Positions 1 to 8,373 are shown, numbered from the stretch's first letter. The stretch: DNA of 19,177 nucleotides from UBA4416 sp040376995 (GCA_040376995.1 JBEIPP010000049.1:1-19177); one strand, 5' to 3'. Program-made: numbers and translations. Notes: a model not told the origin generated them from the letters alone.

Positions 1-20
1 CTTAAATCTAATGATCCCTT

Positions 21-132
<112 letters not shown>

Positions 133-140
133 TTTCAGAA

Positions 141-168
141 AGCCTTGCTAGTAATAGCGAGGCTTTTT
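141..168 (+). terminator. Intrinsic terminator of the rRNA operon
   Basis: AGCCTTGCTA (141-150) pairs with TAGCGAGGCT (155-164) through a GTAA tetraloop, with one G-U wobble, and is followed directly by a T run. It lies 9 nt beyond the 5S closing helix, where the rRNA transcript should end. Confidence 0.88.
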
Positions 169-185
169 GCGTTTATACAGATGCC

Positions 186-202
186 TCCCGATAGCTTCGG
201 GA
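186..202. repeat. Short CCCGATAG-type hairpin repeat, copy 1
   Basis: TCCCGA and TCGGGA flank a 5-nt TAGCT centre. This is the most degenerate of four related hairpins in the window; the others are at 6129-6146, 16882-16902 and 17188-17205. They share the TCCCGATAGC half. It sits just past the rRNA terminator. Confidence 0.7.
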
Positions 203-323
203 TTACAAATAAACCCTCATTATGATATGTTGTGTCAAGGAGATGTATGTAAGCCTATTCGAACATTGGCAAGTGTTTAAACAAGAAGGAAGGGAAACAA
301 GAAAGTGGGTGAGGGATTGAGTT
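203..323. other. Non-coding stretch after the rRNA operon
   Basis: No ORF with coding character, tRNA or clear promoter is visible here. The bases are purine-rich towards the right end (around 280-320). Together with the following repeats it makes up the roughly 630-bp gap between the 5S terminator and bshB1. Confidence 0.5.
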
Positions 324-352
324 CACTACAGAGGCACGGAGAGCACAGAGAG
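324..352 (+). repeat. ACAGAGRCAC-type dispersed motif, plus-strand copy
   Basis: A purine-rich motif containing ACAGAGGCACGGAGAGCACA. A near match on the opposite strand lies at 772-796 (ACAAAGACACAGAGAACTCG), so the two copies form an inverted pair bracketing the small ORF remnant and the foldback element. From memory, motifs of this kind are dispersed in many bacterial genomes, sometimes near GxxExxY/IVS-type genes. That association is recalled, not shown here. Confidence 0.55.
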
Positions 353-380
353 ATTTTGCATAGCCGTATTAATTATTAGA

Positions 381-560
381 TTATTTCAATCCCAATTTTT
401 CCAATATAGGTTCTATAGAGTCATCAGTAAGTTCTGCATTCTTAAGTAATAGAATTACTTTTTTTACATCTTTTTTTTCAACTGCTTTATCAAACTTATT
501 TAATAAACCACTTACATAAAGTCTTTCATTAAAAGTCATCCCAGAATATTTTTCGTTCAA
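381..560 (-). pseudogene. Small hypothetical protein, apparently 5'-truncated
   Basis: On the minus strand the frame is open from 575 to a TAA at 381-383. The first ATG (537-539) would give 52 residues beginning MTFNERLYVSG and ending EPILEKLGLK; a TTG at 558-560 would give 59. The peptide looks like a genuine soluble helical protein, rich in Lys, Leu, Asp and Glu. It resembles, from memory, short bacterial hypothetical proteins with an NERLYVSGL segment, in which residues like the LNEKYSG before the ATG also belong to the protein. If so, the natural start has been lost: the frame runs into the right-hand foldback element, whose border is near 563. It could still be expressed as the 52-residue form. 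It lies downstream of bshB1 on the same strand. Function unknown. Confidence 0.55.
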
Positions 561-562
561 GC

Positions 563-740
563 TTTTAAACCCAGATTATGCATTAGGAATCGTAATGAGA
601 GTTGAAAGCTTAATAAAACAGACACTTTTTTGACTGAAGCATAGTAACCTCTATGATGAAGGAGAAAAAGTGGCAAAGCGTTCTGTTTTGAAGAGGTTTC
701 AGCTCGTAATAGATTTTCTAATGCGTAATCTGGGTTAAAT
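563..740. repeat. 178-bp foldback (palindromic) element
   Basis: The left end (563-589) and right end (715-740) are inverted copies, both containing AACCCAGATTA-GCATTAG when read inward. The complementarity continues inward through imperfect matches (GTAATGAGAG / TTACGAG, then TGAAA, then AAAACAGA) to perfect 8-nt arms CACTTTTT (623-630) and AAAAAGTG (665-672). A small inner CATAG/CTATG hairpin lies at the centre. Nearly the whole element therefore folds into one long imperfect stem. It has no coding capacity. The left end contains the exact reverse complement of a 17-mer found again at 16855-16871, which marks it as part of a dispersed family. A MITE-like or REP-like element is the plain reading. 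Confidence 0.8.
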
Positions 741-771
741 TAAGGTTTTGGAACTGATCCTTTTTTCTTTC

Positions 772-796
772 CTCCGAGTTCTCTGTGTCTTTGTGG
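772..796 (-). repeat. ACAGAGRCAC-type dispersed motif, minus-strand copy
   Basis: Reverse complement of the motif class at 324-352; on the minus strand it reads CCACAAAGACACAGAGAACT followed by CGGAG. It ends about 8 nt beyond the bshB1 stop codon. Confidence 0.55.
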
Positions 797-804
797 TAAT
801 CTGA

Positions 805-1521
805 CTATCGCAAATCAAATAAATTTTCAACACCAATATATCTATTCACGGTAAATCCTTCGGCATAGTCGCAATTAATGGCTCTTCCAAATAAGCTAGA
901 TTTTGCTTTCACATATTCTATGAAATTTTTGGTAGAAATAGGAGTTGCAGGTTCTTTTGAATTTGGATCAAAAAATTGGGAAGAATAGGCCATAATGGAT
1001 TCCATTTTTTTATCCATAAAAGGAGTGATGTCAACCACAAAATCAGGTTCAATAAAATTATCTTGTATGTAATGATATACTGCTTTTGGTCGCCATGCTG
1101 CTTGAACAGTATTGTTATCTTTTGTTTCAATCTTCATTAAACCAGCATAAAAACAAGCGTCAGTTGTTAATTTAGCGGCTCGTCCATGATCGGGATGTCT
1201 ATCAGAAACAGCATTACATAATATAATTTCTGGTTGGTATTTTCTGATGATTTGGATGATTTGTTTTTGGTGAGCTTCGTTGTTTTCAAAAAAACCATCA
1301 GCCATATCTAACTGCTCTCTAACCGAAACACCTAAGATGTTTGCTGCTTTAGTTGCTTCTTCAGTTCTTAAAATGGCGTTACCGCGAGTGCCTAGTTCTC
1401 CTTTGGTTAAATCTAAAAGACCAACTTTTTTTCCTAAGGCAATATGTTTTAAAATAGTTCCTGATGCTGATAATTCAATATCATCTGGGTGCACGCCTAT
1501 GGCTAATATATCTAGTTTCAT
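805..1521 (-). CDS. bshB1: Bacillithiol biosynthesis deacetylase BshB1
   Basis: PIG-L/LmbE-family zinc deacetylase of 238 residues, the usual length for BshB1. The family removes the acetyl group from GlcNAc-malate to give GlcN-malate, the second step of bacillithiol synthesis, in the cytoplasm. Visible motifs are HPDDIELSASG at 11-21 (H11 and D14 as zinc ligands), KGELGTRG at 40-47, RHPDHGRA at 108-115 (H112 the third ligand) and the C-terminal YAEGF at 219-223. These together separate BshB1 from generic PIG-L proteins. The start is the only ATG in phase with the family N-terminus. It follows the PagL-like gene after 13 nt, so the two are probably cotranscribed. No other bsh gene is in the window. 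Confidence 0.94.
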   Translation of the reverse strand: MKLDILAIGVHPDDIELSASGTILKHIALGKKVGLLDLTKGELGTRGNAILRTEEATKAANILGVSVREQLDMADGFFENNEAHQKQIIQIIRKYQPEIILCNAVSDRHPDHGRAAKLTTDACFYAGLMKIETKDNNTVQAAWRPKAVYHYIQDNFIEPDFVVDITPFMDKKMESIMAYSSQFFDPNSKEPATPISTKNFIEYVKAKSSLFGRAINCDYAEGFTVNRYIGVENLFDLR

Positions 1522-1534
1522 AATTTTATTTTAT

Positions 1535-2641
1535 TTATAATCTCACTCCGATTCCAAAAGTAGTTTCGTCAGAAACCTCCAAATTAAATATTCTTACTGA
1601 GAATGAGGTAAAAATTTTATTTGACAGATAATACTTCATGCCATATTTTTGATAAAAACGCGAAATAGCTGGATATGGAGAATACACATGATAACCAATT
1701 TGAGTTAGTATCCCTGTAGGGCCAATTAATAATTCATGGTCTATCGATATTCCAATACGCTTAAAATCCGTCCCTGCCAAGTTTATATTATTATCAATCC
1801 GATATTTTTCGGCTGTGTTCATAAATAAATCTGCGCCAAAATTTATACTATTGATATGGGATAATTTTTTATCAAAATAAGGAGATATAGTTATTAATAG
1901 ATGTTTTTTTTCGCTTTCAGAGTTTATTTGTTTTACTCCTCCTGAAATATTAATATTAAATCTGATTTTCTTATCAAATTCTGTTTTTTCTGGTTTACTA
2001 TAAAGAATATTATTTCTACTCTCCATCATATAGATCAGACCAAATTTAATCATTAATAAATTCATGCCATCATTTGGATCTGACATAGCTCCATTTGAAA
2101 AATGCGTTAAAAATGTTTCACAACTCATTCCAATTTTTTCGGTAGGGTATATATTTATACCCAAGCCTAATTCAGTTGAAAAATTTAGTCTTTGACCAAC
2201 TGCATTATTATATCTTTTATTGAATTTGTCTCCAGATTGATAAATTTTACTTGCATACATGATTCCTTGAGAGAGTTTAAAATAGGAATCAAAGTGTTTA
2301 TTCCTCCATAAAACTAAGTTGACATATCGGTTTAAGCAAAACGAATGTCCTAAATATTTGTTTTTGTGATCAAACCATTTTAGGGACCAGCCAATTTGTG
2401 GATAATTGTAAGATTTCTCCCAATAATTATTGCCTTTTCTGTTTTTACTAAAGCTTAACTCAATACCGTTAGGATTTGTATCTCCAAATTCACGATCCGA
2501 TTTTTTATTAATATTTGATCCAAAAAAATAAGAACCTTCTATATTATTTAAAAATTGGGCATACAAATCAATAGAACATGAAGAAATGAAGAACATGAAG
2601 CTCAACATAGTTTTTTTACCTTTTACGTTAATGTATTTCAT
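1535..2641 (-). CDS. PagL-like acyloxyacyl hydrolase / lipid A deacylase family outer-membrane protein
   Basis: A basic N-terminus is followed by a hydrophobic stretch (about 13-22) ending in LYAQ near residue 30, a plausible signal peptide (numbering includes an upstream GTG as residue 1). Alternating beta-strand-like segments follow, as in a small outer-membrane barrel. THFSNGA (180-186) supplies the His-x-Ser-Asn motif (H181, S183) of PagL-type lipid A 3-O-deacylases, and YNYPQIGWS (79-87) is typical of Bacteroidota acyloxyacyl hydrolase homologues. The family removes an acyl chain from lipid A. At 368 residues the protein is much longer than PagL. The region after about 210 looks like more beta strands, a second barrel-like half with no recognised motif. 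I chose the ATG at 2639-2641 over the adjacent GTG. Substrate and activity are inferred. Confidence 0.72.
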   Translation of the reverse strand: MKYINVKGKKTMLSFMFFISSCSIDLYAQFLNNIEGSYFFGSNINKKSDREFGDTNPNGIELSFSKNRKGNNYWEKSYNYPQIGWSLKWFDHKNKYLGHSFCLNRYVNLVLWRNKHFDSYFKLSQGIMYASKIYQSGDKFNKRYNNAVGQRLNFSTELGLGINIYPTEKIGMSCETFLTHFSNGAMSDPNDGMNLLMIKFGLIYMMESRNNILYSKPEKTEFDKKIRFNINISGGVKQINSESEKKHLLITISPYFDKKLSHINSINFGADLFMNTAEKYRIDNNINLAGTDFKRIGISIDHELLIGPTGILTQIGYHVYSPYPAISRFYQKYGMKYYLSNKIFTSFSVRIFNLEVSDETTFGIGVRL

Positions 2642-2700
2642 CACTTTTAAATATTAAGTAGTTTAATATCGATCATTGTTAAAAGAACTGTCTTTCTGGT

Positions 2701-2724
2701 AAAAAGTTTATTTTTTTAAATAAA
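2701..2724 (-). terminator. Possible AT-only terminator of the A2M gene
   Basis: On the minus strand TTTATTT pairs with AAATAAA over a 4-nt loop and is followed by CTTTTT, within 30 nt of the A2M stop. The stem has no G-C pairs, so it would be weak. Confidence 0.35.
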
Positions 2725-2730
2725 TGTATG

Positions 2731-5700
2731 TTATAGTGCCTCTCCTTGCTTTTTGACTGTTACCCATTTGCCCGATATATGAGCGCTAACGCTGTTGTCG
2801 TACATAGCTTCACAATTTATCCCTGGTAAATAGTACGTTCCGTTATAAGAAGCATTTAATAACACTTTAAATGTTTTAACGGAACCTGCTCCTAAATCAA
2901 AATAAGAGTACACTCTATCATCTCTAATGTCTTGATAAGTTGGAACATCGCCTTTTGAATAAGTGACGTTATCTAAACGTTGGTTACGAATTTCCCAACC
3001 ACTGGCAAAGATTTGTGATAAGGCTAAGTTACGATACATACCTCTTACTCCAGGATTTTTAATAGTAACTTCTGCCATGAAATCTGTCCCTTGCTCTAAG
3101 TTAGTTACATCAATTGGATTGCCATTCAATGTTTTGTAATTCACGATTAATTCTAAATTACTAAACTTATCGGTTTCCATTCCGGCTTTTGGAATACCTT
3201 GTTTGACAATACGAGCAAATAAATTACCTCTACCTTTTACAGTTACTTTTATTGGTGCAGATGCATTTGCATTTTTCAATTCAATCATCTTGAATTTTGT
3301 TTTTGAGAAATCAGAAAGGGCAATAGTTTCAGATCCAATTTTTACATCAGCAATTACATTTGAATTTGCTCCATTAACTTTTGCATACTTGCTGATGGCC
3401 ATTAAACAGTAAGCTGTAGATTGTGTACTGAACCAATAGTCATTATTCCCCAATTTAGCTGCTAATGCTTTTACTTTTAAAAATGCATTACTATTATCTT
3501 TTAATAACGTCATCGTTTCTAAAATCATGGCATCATCACGTTCTAAACTTCCATAGGTGTAATAATAATCTTGGTAAGCTTTTGGAGTGGATGGCACATT
3601 GTAAATCATTTTTTTAGCCACTTCGGTTTCACCAATTAACGCATAAGCAGCTGATAAACGCCATTTTGCTTCGTTAGATAAACTTGCTTTTTCTTTTAAA
3701 CGATTCATAGCACCTAACTCTGGTACACCTGCTAAGGCGAGTGTATATAAGCGGTAGGCTTGCGTTAAATCTTCGCCATAGTAAGCTGTATTTTTATTGC
3801 TAGTGAAACTTTGCGCTTTTTGTTTTTGGTATTTTTTCCAATTATCTAACAATCCATAAGGTAATGAATAGCCTTTTGTTTTTGCTTCAATTAAAAAATG
3901 CCCCGCATAATTTGTTCCCCATTCATCAGCGCTATTTAATCCTGGCCAGTAAGATAAACCTCCGCTAGATGTTTGGAATCCTTTTAATCTATTAATAGCC
4001 ACCTTTGTTGCTTTATCAATAAATTCTTTTTGAGTATTGCTTAAATCCGTGATGTCATTTAAGTACAATCCTGCAAACACCGATGAGGTTGTTTGCTCTA
4101 CACAACCGTGAGGATATTGAACCAAATACTCTAAGCGCTGCGATAAATTGATGGATGGCAAAGTCGATAATTCAATAAAGGCTTTATTAGTGCCACTCAT
4201 GCCAATTGGAACATAATTAGTGGATAAATTTTTATTAGAAGTTAATACATATTCATCTGCATCTGTTACACTAGGATTATTAGCTCTTACAGCAATTTCA
4301 ATAGTTTCACTTGATGTTTCTCCGGCACCCTTTGCCACAATTTTAATTTTAGAAACGCCTAAAGCATCCTTGATTTTTAATTTAAAATTAATAACCTTAT
4401 CTCCAATTGAATTGAAACTTACTGTTTGTGAATTACCATCTACAGATTGTATTAATTTGTCTGTTGTAATTGTGACGGTTGCATTTTTTACTTTTTTCTC
4501 CATCGCAAAAACCGTTACCGGTAAATTCACTTCTTCACCCGGACCTAATACTCTTGGTAAGGTTGATAAAATCATTAATGGTTTACGAACCGGTACTGCT
4601 TTTTCGGCATTGCCATAAGCTCCTTGATAACCAGCAACAACCATGACTCTTACAGAACCTACATATTGCGGAATGTCAATTTTATGAGATGCTGTTTCAC
4701 CTTTCTTTAAATGAAATGGTCCCACAAAACGAACCATTGGTTTAAAACGTAAAGTGCTATTTTCTGGTTTATTATTAGTGGCGTCATCACCACCAATCGA
4801 TAAAATACGGCTCATGGCATTTCCAAAAGCACCAATCACATTATCGTAAATATCCCATGTTTTTACACCAAGCGCTTCTTTAGCGTAAAATGCTTTCCAA
4901 GGGTCAGGAGTTTTAAAACGTGTAATGTCTAATAAACCTTCATCAACAATAGCTAGGGTATAGGCCATCTCTTTCCCGTTTTCTTCACTAACTTTTACGA
5001 TAGCTTGGCTCTCCGGTTTCCAAACAGCATCGGTTTTTATTTTTGGTTTTAAAATTGTGTTTTCATCTTTAATCATTAATGAAGCCACCCCATATAAACG
5101 AATTGGTAAATCGTTTACGGTTTGTGCATGTGGTTGAATTAAATGTACAAACACATAAATATTTGGAGTCATTTCTTTGGTTACCGAAAATTCATATTCT
5201 GTTACACCTTCTTTCGTATCAATCCATTTGCTTAATAAGGTACGACTTCCATTTTCGATATTAATTAGTGCTTTACCACCTTTAGGGCTTGGAATTAAAA
5301 TTTTTGCTTTCTCACCAACTGTATATTCTTCTTTATCAGTATTAACCGTTAATACATTACTTCCTTCATTTCCTTTTGGCGATTTACCTGCCCAGCTTGG
5401 CCAATCAATAAATACAACCTTTCCGCAGGCATGTCCGCTTTCCACATCTTTCACATACACTAAATATCTTCCCCATGATGGACGATTCACTCGTAATTTG
5501 AAATTTGCTTTTCCGTTTGATGAGGAAATTTGTTCAGTATAAATTGGTTCATGGTAATTACTTCCAATGTAGGAAGATAAATCTTGGTTGTAATTATCCC
5601 ACCACCAGCGCCAGTCTAATTTATAAACTTTCACTTCGATATTAGAACGAGATGTTGCTTTACCAAACTCATCAACCGTTGCAATTTCTACATTGTGAGC

Positions 5701-8373
5701 AATATCAGTTTCTAAATATTGCTCATCAACTTTTGTTTCAGGAACTTTAATTCCCACATAATTATTGAATGGCGAAACAGGAATGGTGAATCTATCTGTA
5801 CTAAAAGAACCGCCTTCTTCAAATGCTCTAATTGTAAAGTTAGCTGCTAAAAATCCTGGTGCATTTTTGGTGTCGCTTAATTGTGCGTTAACAGAGGTTG
5901 TTCCATTATCATCAGTTCGTCCATTAAAAATAGTTTGCGTTTCTGAATAAAAATTTTGAGCAGGATTATCGAAGATGTATCCTTTGTAGCCTTTAAATTC
6001 AGTAGTGATTTGCGATAAGGATACATCAATTTTTGTTTCTAAGTTTCTACCAGGTGCTCCATGCAACCAATTAATGTATAGATTGCTATTTAAACTTAAA
6101 TCGCTACTGTAAATTTTATCTTTCTTGTTCCCGATAGCTATCGGGACTAAATTTATTTTTAAACGATTTGGCATAATCGTTTCAATACGAATATTTTTAG
6201 TAAATACAGCACCGCCTACTTTTACTTTTGCTAAATACACTCCCGTAGGCGAAGCATTTTCGGTTTTAGTAGAAAAGTTATAAAAACCATCAACGTGCTT
6301 AGTGCGTGTTAATTTTTGAACGACTTGTCCTTGTGGATTTATTAATTCTAATGATGCTGGATAGTTTTCGGGAAATGCTTTGGTTTTGTTTTCTATAATA
6401 AAAGATAAAAATAAACTATCTCCAGGGCGCCACACGCCACGTTCTCCATAAATAAATCCTTTGATTCCTTTTTGAACTACGTCGCCATCTACTTCAAACG
6501 AACTTAATGATAATGAGTTACCGTCATCTAATTTTAAGTAAGTGCGTTCTTGCCCGCGTTTGGCAATGAGTACAAACGGTTTTTGTTTAGTTTCTAAAAC
6601 AGCAAAGCCATCTCCATTAGTGGTGACTTGTTTTAATTTTTGTTGTTGGTAATCAAAAGCTTCAATGACTACATTTCCTAATGGCTTCGTTGAAATTAAA
6701 TCAGAAGTAAATACACTAATTTCTCCATTATTTCCTCGCTTAGCAATTAAACCAATATTGGTTGCCAAGATGTTTCTGTTAACTGATTTATTATTGTAGT
6801 ATGCGCGAGAACAAGGATTATTTCTCTCCGAATAATCGTAGTAATAGTAATCGTCATAATAATCATCATAAGAATTGTAATAATCCCAATCTCTTTCATC
6901 TTCATTAGATTCGTTATCTAGATACACATCATCTTCTCCTTTTGAACTAGTATCGCCTTGGCAGTTGTAGGTTGAGTAATTGCGATTAAAACTTAAACGA
7001 ATATTGTATAAAGCACCTGGCTCTGCTTTTATTAAGGATGATAAATCAATAGAATATTTATTCCATTTGTTGCGAGTAGGGTTACCATTGTTTTGTAATG
7101 CAATTTTCTTTTTGATAATTAATTTACCTACACGTCTTAATTCCTGATTGCCATCAAGGCTATTGACTTGTAAAAATTGTAACATGTTATTTTCGTAAAT
7201 ACGAGTAATACGAACATCTACTGCATTTAAGTTTACCGCTTCAAAAGGAAAAATCAATCCGCTGGAATTTGGAAGTATAACACCTTTACCAACTAAACGA
7301 GCACTTGGTTTTAAATCTTCAAAAAATAAATTATATACAATTGCTTCTTTTAAATGTTTGCCTTCGTTACTTTTTACACCATTGCTAATGTTTAATTCTC
7401 TGCTATCTACAAAGCGTTCGTTAGTGTATATTTTAATAGAATTATTTTCGATTAAGTAGGTTAGTTTAGATTCTTTAACTGGTAATTTCTCATTGTTATT
7501 TTCACTATAGTCGTATTCAGAAACGGTTGCCGCTCCGTTAGGATTTGTAATAGAAATCAATCCGTCTAAGTTTTGATTAGGATCAATTTTATCAGAAAAC
7601 TGTAAAGTCACATACTGATCTGGTTCGTTATTGATAAGGACATTTAATAAAGTAAATTCATTTGAATTTGGAATAGTAATTTCTTGAGTGTTTTTTTCTG
7701 CCGCTCCAATTGGTTCTCCATTATATGAAATAGTCACATTACCTTTTCCTTTAATTACATCATTAATTGTAAAATGATGTGTTGTTGAATTCTCGTGCAA
7801 CCATTTAATTTGTAATGAGTTTGAGCCTTGTGTAGCTTGAGTCGTTTTTTCTATTAATGCATTGTCTGCAAAATCAGCAGTCGTTAAAGTTCCTTCAATT
7901 TGTAAATTATTTTTCTCATCTGTTTTAAATTCATCAACGGTTATTTCCATTGCTTGTTTTAAAGTTGAGAATTCAAATTCAAATTCTTTTAAATCATCAC
8001 TAACAGTCAGCACATTTCCTAAATGAAAACTAGCTTTGTATGTTTGGCCACTGTTTAATTTTACAGCAGGTTTAAACGCAATAGTTTTTTTATCAATCCA
8101 AGTTAATTTCCCGTCGATACTTGGACTGAACTCAAATAAGGTGTTATCTACTTCTTTACCTTCTTCAATTTCTAAAGTGCTTTCTTCTTGCAAAACAATT
8201 AATATTTTACTTTCAACTGAAACATATCCTGCTGTGTAGGCTGCGATATATTCTTTGTATGCAGGATTAATAAATCCTGAATCATTTTTTGCAGAAGTAG
8301 ATGAATAGTAAGTTAATCCACAAATGGATAATGCTGTGATAAAAAACACAGCTAAGATTGATTTAATTGACAT
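2731..8373 (-). CDS. Bacterial alpha-2-macroglobulin family protein (thioester type)
   Basis: 1880 residues, the size of large bacterial A2Ms. An N-terminal signal/anchor segment (about 5-24, SILAVFFITALSICG) directs it to the envelope; the Cys at 18 lacks a good lipobox because Ile precedes it. Stacked MG-type beta domains follow. The phrase GFIYGERGVWRPGDSLF, near 640-656, marks the MG domain before the bait region. QYVGSVRVMVVAGYQGAYG, near 1235-1253, is the conserved A2M core. YPHGCVEQTTSS carries the thioester motif Cys1424-Val-Glu-Gln1427, followed by an alpha-helical thioester domain and a C-terminal MG domain. The family traps proteases by covalent capture. Bacterial members are often paired with pbpC, but no pbpC is adjacent. 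There are two oddities: a Tyr/Asp-rich insert near 475-525 and an in-frame hairpin repeat near 743-748. Confidence 0.93.
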   Translation of the reverse strand: MSIKSILAVFFITALSICGLTYYSSTSAKNDSGFINPAYKEYIAAYTAGYVSVESKILIVLQEESTLEIEEGKEVDNTLFEFSPSIDGKLTWIDKKTIAFKPAVKLNSGQTYKASFHLGNVLTVSDDLKEFEFEFSTLKQAMEITVDEFKTDEKNNLQIEGTLTTADFADNALIEKTTQATQGSNSLQIKWLHENSTTHHFTINDVIKGKGNVTISYNGEPIGAAEKNTQEITIPNSNEFTLLNVLINNEPDQYVTLQFSDKIDPNQNLDGLISITNPNGAATVSEYDYSENNNEKLPVKESKLTYLIENNSIKIYTNERFVDSRELNISNGVKSNEGKHLKEAIVYNLFFEDLKPSARLVGKGVILPNSSGLIFPFEAVNLNAVDVRITRIYENNMLQFLQVNSLDGNQELRRVGKLIIKKKIALQNNGNPTRNKWNKYSIDLSSLIKAEPGALYNIRLSFNRNYSTYNCQGDTSSKGEDDVYLDNESNEDERDWDYYNSYDDYYDDYYYYDYSERNNPCSRAYYNNKSVNRNILATNIGLIAKRGNNGEISVFTSDLISTKPLGNVVIEAFDYQQQKLKQVTTNGDGFAVLETKQKPFVLIAKRGQERTYLKLDDGNSLSLSSFEVDGDVVQKGIKGFIYGERGVWRPGDSLFLSFIIENKTKAFPENYPASLELINPQGQVVQKLTRTKHVDGFYNFSTKTENASPTGVYLAKVKVGGAVFTKNIRIETIMPNRLKINLVPIAIGNKKDKIYSSDLSLNSNLYINWLHGAPGRNLETKIDVSLSQITTEFKGYKGYIFDNPAQNFYSETQTIFNGRTDDNGTTSVNAQLSDTKNAPGFLAANFTIRAFEEGGSFSTDRFTIPVSPFNNYVGIKVPETKVDEQYLETDIAHNVEIATVDEFGKATSRSNIEVKVYKLDWRWWWDNYNQDLSSYIGSNYHEPIYTEQISSSNGKANFKLRVNRPSWGRYLVYVKDVESGHACGKVVFIDWPSWAGKSPKGNEGSNVLTVNTDKEEYTVGEKAKILIPSPKGGKALINIENGSRTLLSKWIDTKEGVTEYEFSVTKEMTPNIYVFVHLIQPHAQTVNDLPIRLYGVASLMIKDENTILKPKIKTDAVWKPESQAIVKVSEENGKEMAYTLAIVDEGLLDITRFKTPDPWKAFYAKEALGVKTWDIYDNVIGAFGNAMSRILSIGGDDATNNKPENSTLRFKPMVRFVGPFHLKKGETASHKIDIPQYVGSVRVMVVAGYQGAYGNAEKAVPVRKPLMILSTLPRVLGPGEEVNLPVTVFAMEKKVKNATVTITTDKLIQSVDGNSQTVSFNSIGDKVINFKLKIKDALGVSKIKIVAKGAGETSSETIEIAVRANNPSVTDADEYVLTSNKNLSTNYVPIGMSGTNKAFIELSTLPSINLSQRLEYLVQYPHGCVEQTTSSVFAGLYLNDITDLSNTQKEFIDKATKVAINRLKGFQTSSGGLSYWPGLNSADEWGTNYAGHFLIEAKTKGYSLPYGLLDNWKKYQKQKAQSFTSNKNTAYYGEDLTQAYRLYTLALAGVPELGAMNRLKEKASLSNEAKWRLSAAYALIGETEVAKKMIYNVPSTPKAYQDYYYTYGSLERDDAMILETMTLLKDNSNAFLKVKALAAKLGNNDYWFSTQSTAYCLMAISKYAKVNGANSNVIADVKIGSETIALSDFSKTKFKMIELKNANASAPIKVTVKGRGNLFARIVKQGIPKAGMETDKFSNLELIVNYKTLNGNPIDVTNLEQGTDFMAEVTIKNPGVRGMYRNLALSQIFASGWEIRNQRLDNVTYSKGDVPTYQDIRDDRVYSYFDLGAGSVKTFKVLLNASYNGTYYLPGINCEAMYDNSVSAHISGKWVTVKKQGEAL
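6129..6146. repeat. CCCGATAG-type perfect palindrome inside the A2M coding sequence, copy 2
   Basis: TCCCGATAGCTATCGGGA, a perfect 18-bp palindrome identical to the copy at 17188-17205 in non-coding DNA. On the minus strand it is read in frame and contributes the residues VPIAIG within NLVPIAIGNKKD of the A2M protein. The frame is kept on both sides. Confidence 0.9.

Noticed and set aside
563..740. The foldback considered as an integron attC recombination site, because GTTAAAT at its right end fits GTTRRRY.
   Set aside because: The other end does not give the matching RYYYAAC box on the same strand, and the opposite orientation fails at GTTTAAA. No integrase or cassette array is visible in the window.
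1280..1540. Plus-strand 86-codon ORF opposite bshB1.
   Set aside because: It is a shadow of the strongly conserved bshB1 frame, with no protein-like features of its own.
4220..4618. Plus-strand 132-codon ORF opposite the A2M gene, and similar ones at 5177-5542, 3203-3412 and 8036-8239.
   Set aside because: These are antisense shadows of the A2M coding sequence, which is supported by motifs along its whole length.
6841..6900. The Tyr/Asp-rich tract of the A2M gene considered as a tandem-repeat contingency locus.
   Set aside because: The DNA is GTAATAATC-like but has no constant repeat unit that would slip in whole copies. Amino-acid composition bias explains it better.
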